Numbered from the stretch's first letter, positions 17,179-26,710 are shown. The stretch is 64,000 nt of DNA from Bdellovibrionaceae bacterium UBA3535 (GCA_002376845.1 DFOS01000026.1:1-64000), one strand, 5' to 3'. Notes: generated by a model not told the origin, from the sequence alone. A program made the numbers and translations.

Positions 17179-17703
17179 TTATAAACTCAATGGCATGCTC
17201 ACGCCCAACATCATCGTGTTGTAGTCTGCATCTGGGTTGATCGAACCATTTTGATTTTCATCATAGGTAGCCGTGTAGTACTCGAAGTTGATGGAAACAA
17301 AAGGCAAGCCTGTGTAGCCCACACCTAATTTTAAGCCTGTACCTTCAAATTCGGTAGTAGAGGTAGTTTCTGCATCCATGGCATCAGCAAAAAAATAGGT
17401 GCCATAAAAGCGCAGCAGGATGGGCAATTCATAAGCTACAAATACACCCATGGAGGCGTGACTTGTATCGGCTGTTGGGTTGGTATCTATCTCCCCGTCG
17501 GACATCATATACTCTAAGCCAAAAGCCAAACCTAACATGCTGTAGCCGCCTCGAAGGCCTAAAAATATACCCGATGCATCTTCATCGGTTGTGCCTCGCT
17601 CATAGCCACCGCTAAGTGCGTAGGATAAGTACGGGTCTAAATAAAGTGCTGCACTGGCGTTCAAACTAAAAAAGCCAATCATCATTGCTAATATATATTT
17701 CAT
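17179..17703 (-). CDS. Putative outer-membrane beta-barrel protein
   Basis: From the ATG at 17703 this is a 174-residue protein with signal peptide MKYILAMMIGFFSLNASA and a body of alternating strands rich in glycine and tyrosine (for example SYALSGGYERG, GLRGGYSMLGLAFGLEY, GLKLGVGYTGLPFVSINFEYY), typical of small 8-stranded barrels. The start is chosen because AAGGAG lies just upstream; the frame is also open to a further upstream ATG at 17727. Its role is unknown. A strong terminator follows. Confidence 0.75.
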   Translation of the reverse strand: MKYILAMMIGFFSLNASAALYLDPYLSYALSGGYERGTTDEDASGIFLGLRGGYSMLGLAFGLEYMMSDGEIDTNPTADTSHASMGVFVAYELPILLRFYGTYFFADAMDAETTSTTEFEGTGLKLGVGYTGLPFVSINFEYYTATYDENQNGSINPDADYNTMMLGVSMPLSL

Positions 17704-17777
17704 CTTTTTCTCCTTGTTGCTCACCATTAATTCTCATCCAGATTAGGATAATGAGTCAATAAAAGCCCCCTTAGCTT

Positions 17778-18053
17778 CTACTGAAAATCCTCAATCTTGT
17801 ATTTCCCTGCTTTCTTCATCAGCTCAGTGGCCTGTTTTTGGTTGAGCGACTTACCCTTATGTAACACAAGTAAAACCTCATCCTTATCTAGATCTACTTT
17901 AACTTCCTGAACAGCAGGATCTGCCTCAAAGGCTCGAGTGATGGACTTGGCACATGAGCCGCAAGTCATGCCCGATACTTGCATCTTTACTTCCTCTGCG
18001 GACACGGACAGGGAAGCCATGAAAAGAAATATTGCTACCAACAACTTGTACAT
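17778..18053 (-). CDS. Secreted heavy-metal-associated (HMA) domain protein
   Basis: This 91-residue protein has a signal peptide (1-19, ending VSAEE) and one HMA domain with metal-binding motif GMTCGSC (C31, C34) in the usual position. It resembles periplasmic MerP-like proteins that carry copper or mercury ions. No metal transporter or metal regulator is adjacent, so the metal cannot be inferred. It lies 25 bases downstream of plsB on the same strand. Confidence 0.85.
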   Translation of the reverse strand: MYKLLVAIFLFMASLSVSAEEVKMQVSGMTCGSCAKSITRAFEADPAVQEVKVDLDKDEVLLVLHKGKSLNQKQATELMKKAGKYKIEDFQ

Positions 18054-18078
18054 ACCTACTCCTTATTGTTTTATTGTC

Positions 18079-19872
18079 TCAATCATGAAATTTCTTAAGA
18101 TTCAAAGTTGTAATATCACTTAGCTGGGTGGAGAACTTTTCAATCATGCGATCAATCATTTGCTTGTCTGCATGATGCATGTGAAATTCGTTTTCATCAA
18201 CAATCTCGATGATTTTTTCTCCAGCAAAATAACTTAGTGCAGAACGCATAATACTTACAGAATAGGCCTCAGGATAACGCACCACCTTCCCTAAATCCTT
18301 TTCTACTTGAAACACCTCCTTACTGACGTTTTGAAAGGCTTCAAAGTCAAAGGAAGTGCCAATAAAAGACTTTAAGCTTTGCGCTGCCACATAATAGGCC
18401 TCATAAATATGGGCAAAACTAGCCGAATAAGGACCTACTACTTGACCTAACTTATAAAAATCCTTTTTTGCAACTTGGAAAGTTTGTTCAAATTGAAAAT
18501 CAGGCTGCTGCATAATGCTAGCAATTAAAAAGCGAATTTGTTCAAACATTTCCCCCGATTTAGGTAGATAAAACTCATGCTTCAGCATACGACGCTGCTC
18601 CAAAAAGTAATGCTTCAAGCTTGCTAAGGAATCGATAGATCCACGAAAGATATTGATCCAAGCACTGGCAATAAAATGTGGAATTAGAAAGTGATGCAAA
18701 ATGGTATTTTTTAAATATAGCAGTTCACTTCTTGCCTGCGGATTTACATGATAAAAGGTTCGATCCAGTGTTTTGCTTTTTATTTTCTCCACCTTTTTAG
18801 AGTCGATCAACAAATCCAAGGCATCCTCTATCGCCTGCGAACCATTGCCATCTAAATTTGGACTTAAAGGAATTTGAAAGTCCCTAGCATAGGCTAGGAT
18901 ACTTTCACAACGGCTGTAGATATACTTTTTTGTCAGCGCGCCGCTAACGTTATCTAGCAAGACCAATGACAAAAGCGAGGTGGGACTGATCATCATCTCT
19001 TTGCCGACCGAGCGAAAGCAAGCAAAAGCCAAATCTTGCACTTGAGCACGGCGATCCTCCTCTACATGCTTGATAAAAATGGGTTGCCCGGCCTTTAGGT
19101 GAATGGAGCCAAAACGTTTGGACATTACGGATAAGAGATTTACCAATTGCCAGGTGGACTCTTTGATTTTTTTGCCACCTAGGGACTCGCGGCTATGGGC
19201 CCTTGCCTCGGGCAAGGTCTCATGAGAAATGGAGATGGGTAAAAAGCAAAGCGGCTTGTCCTTGGGCAAATGGGAGTAGGCTTCCAAAAGCATATGGAAC
19301 AAACCGTAGCGAGGCGGCAAGAGACGTCCCGTACGTGAGCGACCACCTTCAAAGTAAAACTTTATAATCTTTTGATTCTTTAAAAGGTGGTAAATGTAGG
19401 CCTCTAATACCAGTTTGTACAGGTCCTCACCTTTAAAACTACGCCGAATGAAAAACGCGCCGCCTTTGCGAAACAGATTCCCCACCGGAAAAACGTTGAG
19501 GTTCATACCCGCAGCAATAAATACGGGAAGGGAATATTTTTTGTAAACGGCGTAGGAAATCCCTAGAAAATCGGCGTAAGACTGATGATTGGGACATAAA
19601 ATGAGATGACTGTCTTTTTGCAACTGAGGGATATCTACCCCCTCTGCCGTCTCTAAATTGATTTTTTCATACAGCTTGGCAAAGGTTGCATCAAAAAGTC
19701 TTTCTAACTTCTTTACGGTTGCCAAAGAATAATTCGCCGAAATTTCTGTTAAATACTTTTCTGCAAGCTCCCGCTTTGAGGGGTTTTCCTCTAAATACTC
19801 GAGCAACTTAGGGTAGTCTGAAAGTACTTTCGTCAAATCACGCTCCGTTACCGCTAATTTAAAGCAAGGCAA
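18079..19872 (-). CDS. plsB: Glycerol-3-phosphate acyltransferase (PlsB family)
   Basis: This 597-residue enzyme should acylate glycerol-3-phosphate with acyl-CoA or acyl-ACP at the inner membrane, the first step of phospholipid synthesis. PlsB acyltransferase blocks are visible: NHQSYAD (H96, D101), GAFFIRRSF, FEGGRSRTGR and FLPISISHE. It is shorter than E. coli PlsB (about 800 residues). The reading frame opens only 12 bases after an in-frame TAG, and the first available start is a TTG at 19872 with no clear Shine-Dalgarno site, so the exact start is uncertain. It follows fadE by 19 bases, linking acyl-CoA oxidation and phospholipid assembly in one unit. Confidence 0.9.
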   Translation of the reverse strand: MPCFKLAVTERDLTKVLSDYPKLLEYLEENPSKRELAEKYLTEISANYSLATVKKLERLFDATFAKLYEKINLETAEGVDIPQLQKDSHLILCPNHQSYADFLGISYAVYKKYSLPVFIAAGMNLNVFPVGNLFRKGGAFFIRRSFKGEDLYKLVLEAYIYHLLKNQKIIKFYFEGGRSRTGRLLPPRYGLFHMLLEAYSHLPKDKPLCFLPISISHETLPEARAHSRESLGGKKIKESTWQLVNLLSVMSKRFGSIHLKAGQPIFIKHVEEDRRAQVQDLAFACFRSVGKEMMISPTSLLSLVLLDNVSGALTKKYIYSRCESILAYARDFQIPLSPNLDGNGSQAIEDALDLLIDSKKVEKIKSKTLDRTFYHVNPQARSELLYLKNTILHHFLIPHFIASAWINIFRGSIDSLASLKHYFLEQRRMLKHEFYLPKSGEMFEQIRFLIASIMQQPDFQFEQTFQVAKKDFYKLGQVVGPYSASFAHIYEAYYVAAQSLKSFIGTSFDFEAFQNVSKEVFQVEKDLGKVVRYPEAYSVSIMRSALSYFAGEKIIEIVDENEFHMHHADKQMIDRMIEKFSTQLSDITTLNLKKFHD

Positions 19873-19891
19873 CGGAACATGCTAGAAGAAA

Positions 19892-22342
19892 TTATCTACC
19901 GTGCGCCACTTCCGGCTGGTGAAAGTACTCTTCTGGGCTAAAGTCATCCACCTGAATGGCATCATTGCGCAAAGCTTCTGCTGCTTGCACCTGCTCAAAC
20001 TCGGCCTGCGTAATCACGCCTAGCTCGAGAGCCTTATCCAAAGCCGCCGGCCCTTTGATTTTTGGCATCTCTTTTTTGCGCATGGCGCGGCGAATCTTCT
20101 TTTCAATGTCCGCACTGGCCTTGATGGCCTTAAAAGCATTGGCAAATAATCCCAGCCCCTTGCCATCTTCTGGCACATAAATACCATCTTCCAATAGACG
20201 TTTGCGCTGCTCGTTATCTTCTTGCATCAATTGCGCTACTTTATGTGAGGTCTCATCGGTAATGCCACGATTATAGGGATTCATTCCTGAGAAAAAGCGA
20301 ACGGGACCAGCAAAGAACCAAGATAAGCCTGGCACTTTTAAATTTTCATAAATGCCGTCTATGGATTCTTGAATGATCGAAAATGCATATTGCATGGAAA
20401 TTTCCACATAGGGCAGATCCTCTCTTTTCGAACCCTCTTGTTCATAGCGATAAAGAACCGCAAAAGAGTAATACAGCATGGAAAGAATGTCAGCAAAACG
20501 ACCGGTTAGTTTGCCCTTTTGCTTCAACGCTCCACCAAGTGAGCCCATGGCAACATCGGTCATGAAGGCAAAAACGGCGGTGGCCCAAGTAATTTTTCGA
20601 TAATATTTGGCTGTAGGCCCGCTTACAGGAGAAGATGCTGCCCAGCCCCTTGTCCAAGAAAGTACCACAGCTCGGAATAGATTTCTTACGACATGCCCTA
20701 CATGCCCCCAGAAATTATAATCAAAAGCTTTTTTATCCCCTGCTTCCACAGCCGAAACTTCTTTGTAGGCATAAGGATGACCTCTTAATGCTCCCTGACC
20801 AAAAACGATCAAAGTACGAGTCAATATATTGGCCCCTTCAACCGTGATGGCCACTGGAGCGGCGGTATAACCATTGGAGATAAAGTTTCTTGGTCCACGG
20901 GAAATGCCATTACCGGCCAAAATATCCATGGCATCGTTTAAAGCAGCACGCATCATTTCAGTAGAAGTGTATTTGCAAATGGCCGTCACCACTGGCGGCT
21001 GCTCTCCAGCATTCAAACCGCTACAGGTTAAATATCGTTGCGATTCAATCAAGTAGGCACGCGCTGCAAGCCGTGCAAGTGGTTCCTCAATGCCTTCAAA
21101 GCGTCCTATATTAATGCCAAATTGTTTACGAATGGTCGCATGTGCCGAGGCGCCGTAAGCGGAAACCAAAACCCCACCGCTAGCCTGTGCCGGTAAGGAA
21201 ATCCCTCGTCCTGCAGCCAGGGATTCCATCAACATCCCCCAGCCTTTGCCAAGACCGCCTTCGCCGCCAATTACGGCATCGATCGGTACCACCACATCCT
21301 TTCCTTGAGTTGGGCAATTATAGAAAGGGCAATTCAATGGATCATGGCGACGCCCTACGATGACACCTTCTGTTTTTGTTGGAATCAAGGCGCAGGTAAT
21401 TCCAAGATCCTCTTCGCCGCCCAAAAGCTTATCCGGATCTCTTAATTTAAATGCCAAACCCAATACAGTAGAAATGGCGGCCATGGTGATATAGCGTTTA
21501 TTCCAATTCAAACGAATGTATAGTTTTCCGTCTTCGCCTTTAAATAGCACCCCGCTTGAACTTATGGAGCCGGCATCCGAGCCCGCATTGGGTTCGGTCA
21601 AAGCAAAGCATGGAATTTCTTCGGCACTAGCCAAACGCGGCAAGTAGTATTTTTTTTGCTCTTCTGTTCCATAATGTATTAACAGTTCCGCGGGCCCCAA
21701 AGAATTCGGCACCATGATATTGGTTGCCAAAGGAACCGAGCGGGAAGAAACCATTTTCACTACCGCGGAGTTCATTAGTGGCGAAAAGCCCAAACCGCCA
21801 TATTCTTTGGGAATGATTAAACCAAAAAACTTTTCTTTTTTAATGTAATCCCAAACTTCTTGCGGCAAAGCGCGGTTGCGATGCACTTCAAAATCATTCA
21901 CGATGGAGCAAAGGTGTTTGACTTGATTGTCTAGAAAAGACTGCTCCTCATCCGTTAGCTTTGCAAAATCCACCGAGCGCATTTTTTTGAAATTGGGTTT
22001 CCCTGAAAAAAATTCGGCTTCCAACCATACCTTTCCCGCATCCAGTGCTTGCTTCTCTGTTTCCGAAATCTCAGGAATAATTCTTCGCATAAATTTCATA
22101 AGAGGTGAGGATATCAATATCTGACGAAGGGGCTTGATATTCCCAATCACGGCAACAACTAAAAATAAAAGGAGCAACCAAGTGGGAGCTGCGTAGCCAA
22201 TAAGAATAAAAGCTAAGACTACGGTCCAAGCGATAAAGGGTAGCCCCAAATAGCCCACTACTAGAACAAGTAGTACAGATGCCAAAAGTCCATAAATCCC
22301 CCAAGCCGATAGAAAACCAATTGCTGCGTCTAATAATTCCAT
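19892..22342 (-). CDS. fadE: Acyl-CoA dehydrogenase, FadE type
   Basis: This 816-residue protein matches the length and layout of enterobacterial FadE. A hydrophobic N-terminal region of two or three helices (about 1-75) precedes the acyl-CoA dehydrogenase domains (about 120-520, with CFALTEPNAGSDAGS and GGNGISRGPRN-like motifs) and a C-terminal FadE-specific extension. It would catalyse the first step of fatty-acid beta-oxidation with FAD at the inner membrane. AGGAGATATT precedes the ATG. It is transcribed divergently from a TetR regulator, with two palindromes in the shared region, so control by that regulator is likely. Confidence 0.95.
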   Translation of the reverse strand: MELLDAAIGFLSAWGIYGLLASVLLVLVVGYLGLPFIAWTVVLAFILIGYAAPTWLLLLFLVVAVIGNIKPLRQILISSPLMKFMRRIIPEISETEKQALDAGKVWLEAEFFSGKPNFKKMRSVDFAKLTDEEQSFLDNQVKHLCSIVNDFEVHRNRALPQEVWDYIKKEKFFGLIIPKEYGGLGFSPLMNSAVVKMVSSRSVPLATNIMVPNSLGPAELLIHYGTEEQKKYYLPRLASAEEIPCFALTEPNAGSDAGSISSSGVLFKGEDGKLYIRLNWNKRYITMAAISTVLGLAFKLRDPDKLLGGEEDLGITCALIPTKTEGVIVGRRHDPLNCPFYNCPTQGKDVVVPIDAVIGGEGGLGKGWGMLMESLAAGRGISLPAQASGGVLVSAYGASAHATIRKQFGINIGRFEGIEEPLARLAARAYLIESQRYLTCSGLNAGEQPPVVTAICKYTSTEMMRAALNDAMDILAGNGISRGPRNFISNGYTAAPVAITVEGANILTRTLIVFGQGALRGHPYAYKEVSAVEAGDKKAFDYNFWGHVGHVVRNLFRAVVLSWTRGWAASSPVSGPTAKYYRKITWATAVFAFMTDVAMGSLGGALKQKGKLTGRFADILSMLYYSFAVLYRYEQEGSKREDLPYVEISMQYAFSIIQESIDGIYENLKVPGLSWFFAGPVRFFSGMNPYNRGITDETSHKVAQLMQEDNEQRKRLLEDGIYVPEDGKGLGLFANAFKAIKASADIEKKIRRAMRKKEMPKIKGPAALDKALELGVITQAEFEQVQAAEALRNDAIQVDDFSPEEYFHQPEVAHGR

Positions 22343-22431
22343 AATATCTCCTACTTATCTCATTTACTCTTATAGACGGTTAAAAGGCAAGAAAAGCCCC
22401 GGCTTTGTTTCGTTATCAGACAAAAAACCAG

Positions 22432-22446
22432 CACAAGACTTGTGCA
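22432..22446. promoter_or_regulatory. Palindrome GCACAAGACTTGTGC in the fadE-tetR intergenic region
   Basis: A perfect 7-bp inverted repeat around a single A lies 90 bases upstream of fadE. It is a possible operator for the divergent TetR protein or another regulator. The only evidence is symmetry and position. Confidence 0.4.
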
Positions 22447-22481
22447 TGCAAAGTCTTTTTCTTGCTCCTAAACCAGAGCCT

Positions 22482-22499
22482 ATGTACTGTGCAGTACAT
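22482..22499. promoter_or_regulatory. Probable TetR operator ATGTACTGTGCAGTACAT
   Basis: A perfect 8-bp inverted repeat with a two-base spacer ends one base before the proposed tetR start codon. It has the size and symmetry of TetR-family operators and occupies the place where a ribosome-binding site would be. Autoregulation and control of fadE-plsB are inferred. Confidence 0.6.
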
Positions 22500-22500
22500 T

Positions 22501-23094
22501 ATGAGATTGACCAGCGGCAAAAGCAAACGGGACGAGATACTCAACACGGCCTACCACCTTTTTCGTAAAAAAGGTTATCACGCTTGTGGTCTTAATGAAA
22601 TTCTACAAGAGTCCCATGCCGGCAAATCGCAGCTCCATCATTACTTTGGCAGCAAACAAGATCTGCTCCGCGAAGTCATGCAATTCTACGCGGAAAAAGT
22701 ATTGGATGAAACCGCTAGTTTTATGAATCAAATTGAAAACCTAAATGAATTTGAAAAGCTAATTGATGGTAGCATTCGCTTGGCCCAAAGTGGCAATGAA
22801 ATCGCCGGTTGTTTGGTTGGCTCCATGTGCGCGGAGTTGGCACTAACAGATGAAGTAATTCGGGTGGACATCTCCCATATTTTTGAAAAGTGGAAAAATC
22901 TTTTTTCTAAGGGCCTAACCCGTCTGCAAGCCAAAGGACTATTGCAAAGTGATGCCAACACCGATGCCATGGCCGAACATTTTTTGGTTAGCTCGCAAGG
23001 GGCATTTCTTATGGCAAAGGCGAATAAGGATTTGTCCATTATCCGCAAAACAATTCTGGAGAGCATCCAATATATCCGCTCCTACTCGACCTAG
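22501..23094 (+). CDS. TetR/AcrR-family transcriptional regulator
   Basis: Starting at the ATG at 22501 the protein is 197 residues, normal for TetR. The N-terminal helix-turn-helix covers about 5-55 (ILNTAYHLFRKKGYHACG, then SQLHHYFGSKQDLL), and the rest is a helical ligand-binding domain. The frame extends upstream to 22405, but that part does not look like TetR and contains the 18-bp palindrome, so the later start is preferred. There is no clear Shine-Dalgarno site. Its place opposite fadE-plsB suggests it senses an acyl-CoA or fatty acid and represses lipid genes. Confidence 0.88.
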   Translation: MRLTSGKSKRDEILNTAYHLFRKKGYHACGLNEILQESHAGKSQLHHYFGSKQDLLREVMQFYAEKVLDETASFMNQIENLNEFEKLIDGSIRLAQSGNEIAGCLVGSMCAELALTDEVIRVDISHIFEKWKNLFSKGLTRLQAKGLLQSDANTDAMAEHFLVSSQGAFLMAKANKDLSIIRKTILESIQYIRSYST

Positions 23095-23150
23095 CATTTG
23101 AGCTTTCTACGTTCTAAGACTATAATGAAATGTAGATCCAAGGAGTTTTA

Positions 23151-23705
23151 ATGAAAAGCATTGGCATTTTGTTGGTAAGTTTTTTCTTTTCTTTTTCCCA
23201 TGCGGCTAGTTTGCAAGGCGTAGACTTTCCCGACACCGCAAAGGTGGGAGAAAAACAAGTCATTCTCAACGGCCTAGGCCTGCGCCTTGCCACCATATTT
23301 AAAGTGAAGGCTTATGTTGCGGCTCTTTATTTAGAAAAAAAATCCAATTCTTGGCACGAAATTCAAAAGGACCCGGGCAATAAAAAGCTCATCTTGCACT
23401 TTTTAACTAGTCTAAAAAAAGAAAAACTAAAAGATTCCTTAGTGGAGGCTTACCGCAAAAATTTGTCTACCGAAGACTTTAGCAAAATTCGCCCTGCCAT
23501 TGCGAAAATGAATCGCTATATCAAATCCATGAAAAAGGGGCAAACCATAGAAATGCACGTTAGTGGGAATGAATCCAAAATTTATGTACGCGGCAAACAT
23601 GCGGTGACCATCGAGGATGCGTTTTTTGCTAAGAACTTTTTGGTTGCCTATCTAGGTGAGAACCCGCCAAATCCAGAAATCAAAAGCGGCTTGCTCGGTA
23701 AATAA
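23151..23705 (+). CDS. Chalcone-isomerase-like exported protein
   Basis: This 184-residue protein has a signal peptide (1-18) followed by the bacterial chalcone-isomerase-like fold: GVDFPDTAKVGEKQVILNGLGLR and KVKAYVAALYLEKKS are hallmarks of the family. Bacterial members are periplasmic, and flavonoid chemistry is not expected; a fatty-acid-binding role has been suggested for relatives. An AAGGAG site precedes the ATG. A hairpin terminator follows immediately. Confidence 0.85.
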   Translation: MKSIGILLVSFFFSFSHAASLQGVDFPDTAKVGEKQVILNGLGLRLATIFKVKAYVAALYLEKKSNSWHEIQKDPGNKKLILHFLTSLKKEKLKDSLVEAYRKNLSTEDFSKIRPAIAKMNRYIKSMKKGQTIEMHVSGNESKIYVRGKHAVTIEDAFFAKNFLVAYLGENPPNPEIKSGLLGK

Positions 23706-23710
23706 AAAAA

Positions 23711-23732
23711 GGAGCCGCTAGGGCTCCCTTTT
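23711..23732. terminator. Bidirectional terminator between converging genes
   Basis: GGAGCC at 23711-23716 pairs with GGCTCC at 23722-23727, followed by CTTTT rightwards and by a T run on the opposite strand (A run 23704-23710). It ends both the chalcone-isomerase-like gene and the FKBP gene. Confidence 0.8.
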
Positions 23733-23753
23733 ACCATGCTGCTGTTTATCTTC

Positions 23754-24449
23754 TTACTTCGCAGCAGACTTGGATTCAATATCAATCAATTCTACATCAA
23801 AAATAAGAGTGGAATTTGGTGGAATGCCAGGTCGACCACGCTCACCGTAGGCTAAGTCCGCAGGGATAAAGAATTTGTACTTAGCTCCCTTTTTCATCAT
23901 CTTAAGACCTTCTGTCCAACCAGGAATCACCCCGCGCACAGGAAACTTCGCAGTTTGATTTCTCTCATAGGAAGAATCAAACTCTTCTCCATTAATCAAA
24001 GTGCCGCGATAGTGTACCTCTACGGTGTCATCATCACTAGGAGAGGAGCCTTCCCCTTCTTTTTCCACGATGTACTGCAAACCTGATTCTGTAACTTGTA
24101 CGCCCTCTTTGGATTTGTTCTCTTCAAGGAACTTTTGCCCATCTTCCATATTCGTCTTTGCTTCCGCTTGACGCTTTTCAAGAAGTTGCTTTTGCACATC
24201 TTGCAAAACTTTTTGCATCTCCTCTGGGCTTAAACGGCTTTCTTTTTCGCTTAGCGCCTCTTCAATGGAAGCGGCCAAAACATCCGTATCAATACCGATT
24301 TGCTGTTGCTTCAGGTTATTCCCGATTTGTTGCCCAATTGTGTAAGAAAACTTCTTTTCCGTAGTGTCGAGTTTTCCCACTTTTTTCGAACAAGAAATGG
24401 CGATCCCCAGCATGCTGACGCCCAAAAGCAGTTTTGTAACCATTCTCAT
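23754..24449 (-). CDS. FKBP-type peptidyl-prolyl isomerase lipoprotein (Mip/FkpA-like)
   Basis: From the ATG at 24449 (AAGGAG upstream) this is a 231-residue protein. It has a lipoprotein signal (GIAISC), an N-terminal dimerisation domain of FKBP_N type (about 20-125, KFSYTIGQQIGNNL) and a C-terminal FKBP domain (about 130-228, with VEVHYRGTLINGEEFDSS, GVIPGWTEGL and LAYGERG). It would fold or escort envelope proteins as a cis-trans prolyl isomerase. The frame remains open further upstream, but that segment lacks a signal and a ribosome-binding site. Confidence 0.93.
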   Translation of the reverse strand: MRMVTKLLLGVSMLGIAISCSKKVGKLDTTEKKFSYTIGQQIGNNLKQQQIGIDTDVLAASIEEALSEKESRLSPEEMQKVLQDVQKQLLEKRQAEAKTNMEDGQKFLEENKSKEGVQVTESGLQYIVEKEGEGSSPSDDDTVEVHYRGTLINGEEFDSSYERNQTAKFPVRGVIPGWTEGLKMMKKGAKYKFFIPADLAYGERGRPGIPPNSTLIFDVELIDIESKSAAK

Positions 24450-24501
24450 AATTTCTCCTTGTTGTATTTGTTCCTTTGCATTTAAAAGGCTATAGTAAAT
24501 C

Positions 24502-25716
24502 ATGGCATCGTTCAATTTTAGAAGAGTCTTTTTTTTGACGCAAAAGGTCTTTCTATTAGCTTTGAGCATGGTCTGCATTCAATGTGCCAGGACGCCAATA
24601 AAAAAAGCAGAGAATGCTCTGCGAGAGTCCGCCCCGCCACAGGTTTTGGATGATATTGCCGATCTAAGAGAAGACCTTCGAAGCTATCTACAAAGCATGC
24701 CAAAAACATTTCAAGAGCAAACTTTTACTTACCGCCAAACAACTTGGTCAGGCAAAGAAGTTCTGCAAGCCTACCAAAACTTTTTAGCCTTCTTAGACTC
24801 TTATCCCGACTTAAAACAAACCAATGCCTACTTAAATGATCACTTTAAGTTCTATGAGGTTTATGGCAGTAAAGCTTGGGGGGATGTTTTTGTTACCGGT
24901 TATTTTGAACCTTTGTATCAAGGCAGAAGAAAGGCAAAAGCGCCTTATCTTGCCCCCGCAAGAAAACTACCTGAAGACTTGGTTTGGCTCAATTTACGTG
25001 ATTTTGCAGAGGAGCATCCGCAGCTTAGCCCGCATTTTGACTACCTAGTCAAAAAAGAAAAGGGACCAAGACTCTTGCGCGGCCGCCTCGTGGAGCAACG
25101 TGTGGTCCCCTACCCTTCAAGAGAGGAAATCACGAAAAATGGTGTAAATCATAAGGATGTCATTGTCTGGCTCGATCCCATTGACCATTTCTTTTTGCAA
25201 ATCCAAGGCTCCGGCACGGTACAATTGGACAATGGCGAAGAATTTACTCTCGCCTATGCGGGGCAAAATGGCCATGACTATGTTGCTATTGGCCGCTTTC
25301 TTACCGATCAAATTCCCTTAAAAGAAATGACCGCAACTAAAATTGATGAGTATCTACGGGGTCTATCTGCCGAGGAGCTCCAGCAGCTATTGAATAAAAA
25401 CCCTTCCTACGTATTTTTTCAAAAACGAGAGGGGCGCCCTTTAACCAGCCAAGGCACTCCGGTAATTGATGGAAGAAGCATTGCCACCGACTCACATTTT
25501 TTTCCAAAAGGCTTGTTGGCCTACCTTGATCTTGAGATAGAAAAGGCAGAAATAAAAATTCAACGCATCGTTTTCAATCAAGATAGCGGCGGCGCGATCA
25601 ACGGCCCTGGCCGAGTCGATTTATTTTGGGGACGCGGCAAAGAGGCGGGCCGCTTAGCCGGCCTTACCAAAGATCGAGGAAAGCTTTGGTTTCTTTTACC
25701 TAGGAAAGATCTTTAA
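24502..25716 (+). CDS. mltA: Membrane-bound lytic murein transglycosylase A
   Basis: This 404-residue protein has an N-terminal hydrophobic signal (about 12-28, ending IQCA, a weak lipobox) and the MltA fold: GYFEPLYQG, FFLQIQGSG, IGRFLTD, and the C-terminal 3D domain with ATDSHFFPKG and QDSGGAINGPGRVDLFWG. It cleaves peptidoglycan glycan strands to 1,6-anhydro products in the periplasm. The conserved QGSG and DxGGAI aspartate regions are present, so it should be active. Its end overlaps the converging PfkB gene by 17 bases. Confidence 0.95.
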   Translation: MASFNFRRVFFLTQKVFLLALSMVCIQCARTPIKKAENALRESAPPQVLDDIADLREDLRSYLQSMPKTFQEQTFTYRQTTWSGKEVLQAYQNFLAFLDSYPDLKQTNAYLNDHFKFYEVYGSKAWGDVFVTGYFEPLYQGRRKAKAPYLAPARKLPEDLVWLNLRDFAEEHPQLSPHFDYLVKKEKGPRLLRGRLVEQRVVPYPSREEITKNGVNHKDVIVWLDPIDHFFLQIQGSGTVQLDNGEEFTLAYAGQNGHDYVAIGRFLTDQIPLKEMTATKIDEYLRGLSAEELQQLLNKNPSYVFFQKREGRPLTSQGTPVIDGRSIATDSHFFPKGLLAYLDLEIEKAEIKIQRIVFNQDSGGAINGPGRVDLFWGRGKEAGRLAGLTKDRGKLWFLLPRKDL

Positions 25717-26701
25717 TAAAAGTTTCCACTTCCGCTACCTGCTCCTCACTCAAACGAGCACCGAATTTGGTAACAACCCTTGAGGCGGCAAAATTCGCCA
25801 CTTGCGCCGACTTATTAAAATCCAATCCGCGTTTTCTTGCAGCAAAAAAGGCTCCCGCAAAGGTATCCCCGGCACCGGTGGTATCTACGGCTTTCACAGA
25901 AACACCTGCTAAGACTTCTTTTGATTTACCATCGAAGGTTACGCAGCCCTTTTCCGAGCGAGTAACAATGAATTGCTTGGCATATTTTTTTAATTCCTCA
26001 AAAGCATCGTCGAGACTTTGGCTTTCTGTAAAAGTCATGGCCTCATCCTCATTGGCAAAAATAAAATCAATGGCTTGCTCACCAATGATCTCTTTCATTT
26101 GCTCACGAAAATGACTGACCATATTGGGATCAGAAAAGGTCAAGCTAACGGGAATTTGATTTGCTTGGCAGTACTTTCTAGCATCAATTGCGGCGGCACG
26201 TGCTTTGGGGGCAGCAACCAAATAACCTTCAATATAAAAGTTCTTCGATTTCTCCAAGCTAGGCTTGTGTACCTCTTCGCTGGATACAGTTTCGGTAATG
26301 CCAAGATAGGTTTCCATGCTTCTTTGTGCATCGGGGGTAATCAAAATCAAACACTTGCCCGTAGTCCCCTCCGGAAGCTCTTTATGATCAAAGGTGGAAT
26401 CCACTTTGTGCTCTTTTAGATCCTTGTAAAAAAACCTTCCGGTTTCATCATTGGCGACTTTGCAGGCATAAAAAGAACTTAATCCCAACTGTCTGGCTGT
26501 AATCACGGTGTTTGCCGCTGAGCCGCCGCAGGTTTGTTTTTGAATTTGCCCTTGCACATGTTGATAAAGATAGGATTGGCGCGACTCATCTATCAAGGTC
26601 ATTAGCCCCTTGGCAATCTCTAGCTTTGCCAGCTCCTCTTCTTTTACGGCAATTTCAAAATCCACCAACGCATTTCCAAAACCATACAAATCATAAGTCA
26701 A
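25700..26701 (-). CDS. PfkB-family kinase, adenosine kinase-like
   Basis: This 333-residue cytoplasmic protein has the ribokinase/PfkB fold: N-terminal GNALVDFEI, GGSAANTVITARQLG and the C-terminal anion-hole/catalytic motif DTTGAGDTFAGAF. The N-terminus and GGSAANT resemble bacterial adenosine/sugar kinases annotated as adenosine kinase; the substrate is not certain. The start is TTG, supported by a strong GGAGG seven bases upstream. It lies nine bases after the DUF493 gene and is probably cotranscribed with the genes to its right. Confidence 0.88.
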   Translation of the reverse strand: MTYDLYGFGNALVDFEIAVKEEELAKLEIAKGLMTLIDESRQSYLYQHVQGQIQKQTCGGSAANTVITARQLGLSSFYACKVANDETGRFFYKDLKEHKVDSTFDHKELPEGTTGKCLILITPDAQRSMETYLGITETVSSEEVHKPSLEKSKNFYIEGYLVAAPKARAAAIDARKYCQANQIPVSLTFSDPNMVSHFREQMKEIIGEQAIDFIFANEDEAMTFTESQSLDDAFEELKKYAKQFIVTRSEKGCVTFDGKSKEVLAGVSVKAVDTTGAGDTFAGAFFAARKRGLDFNKSAQVANFAASRVVTKFGARLSEEQVAEVETFIKDLS

Positions 26702-26710
26702 AATAACCTC

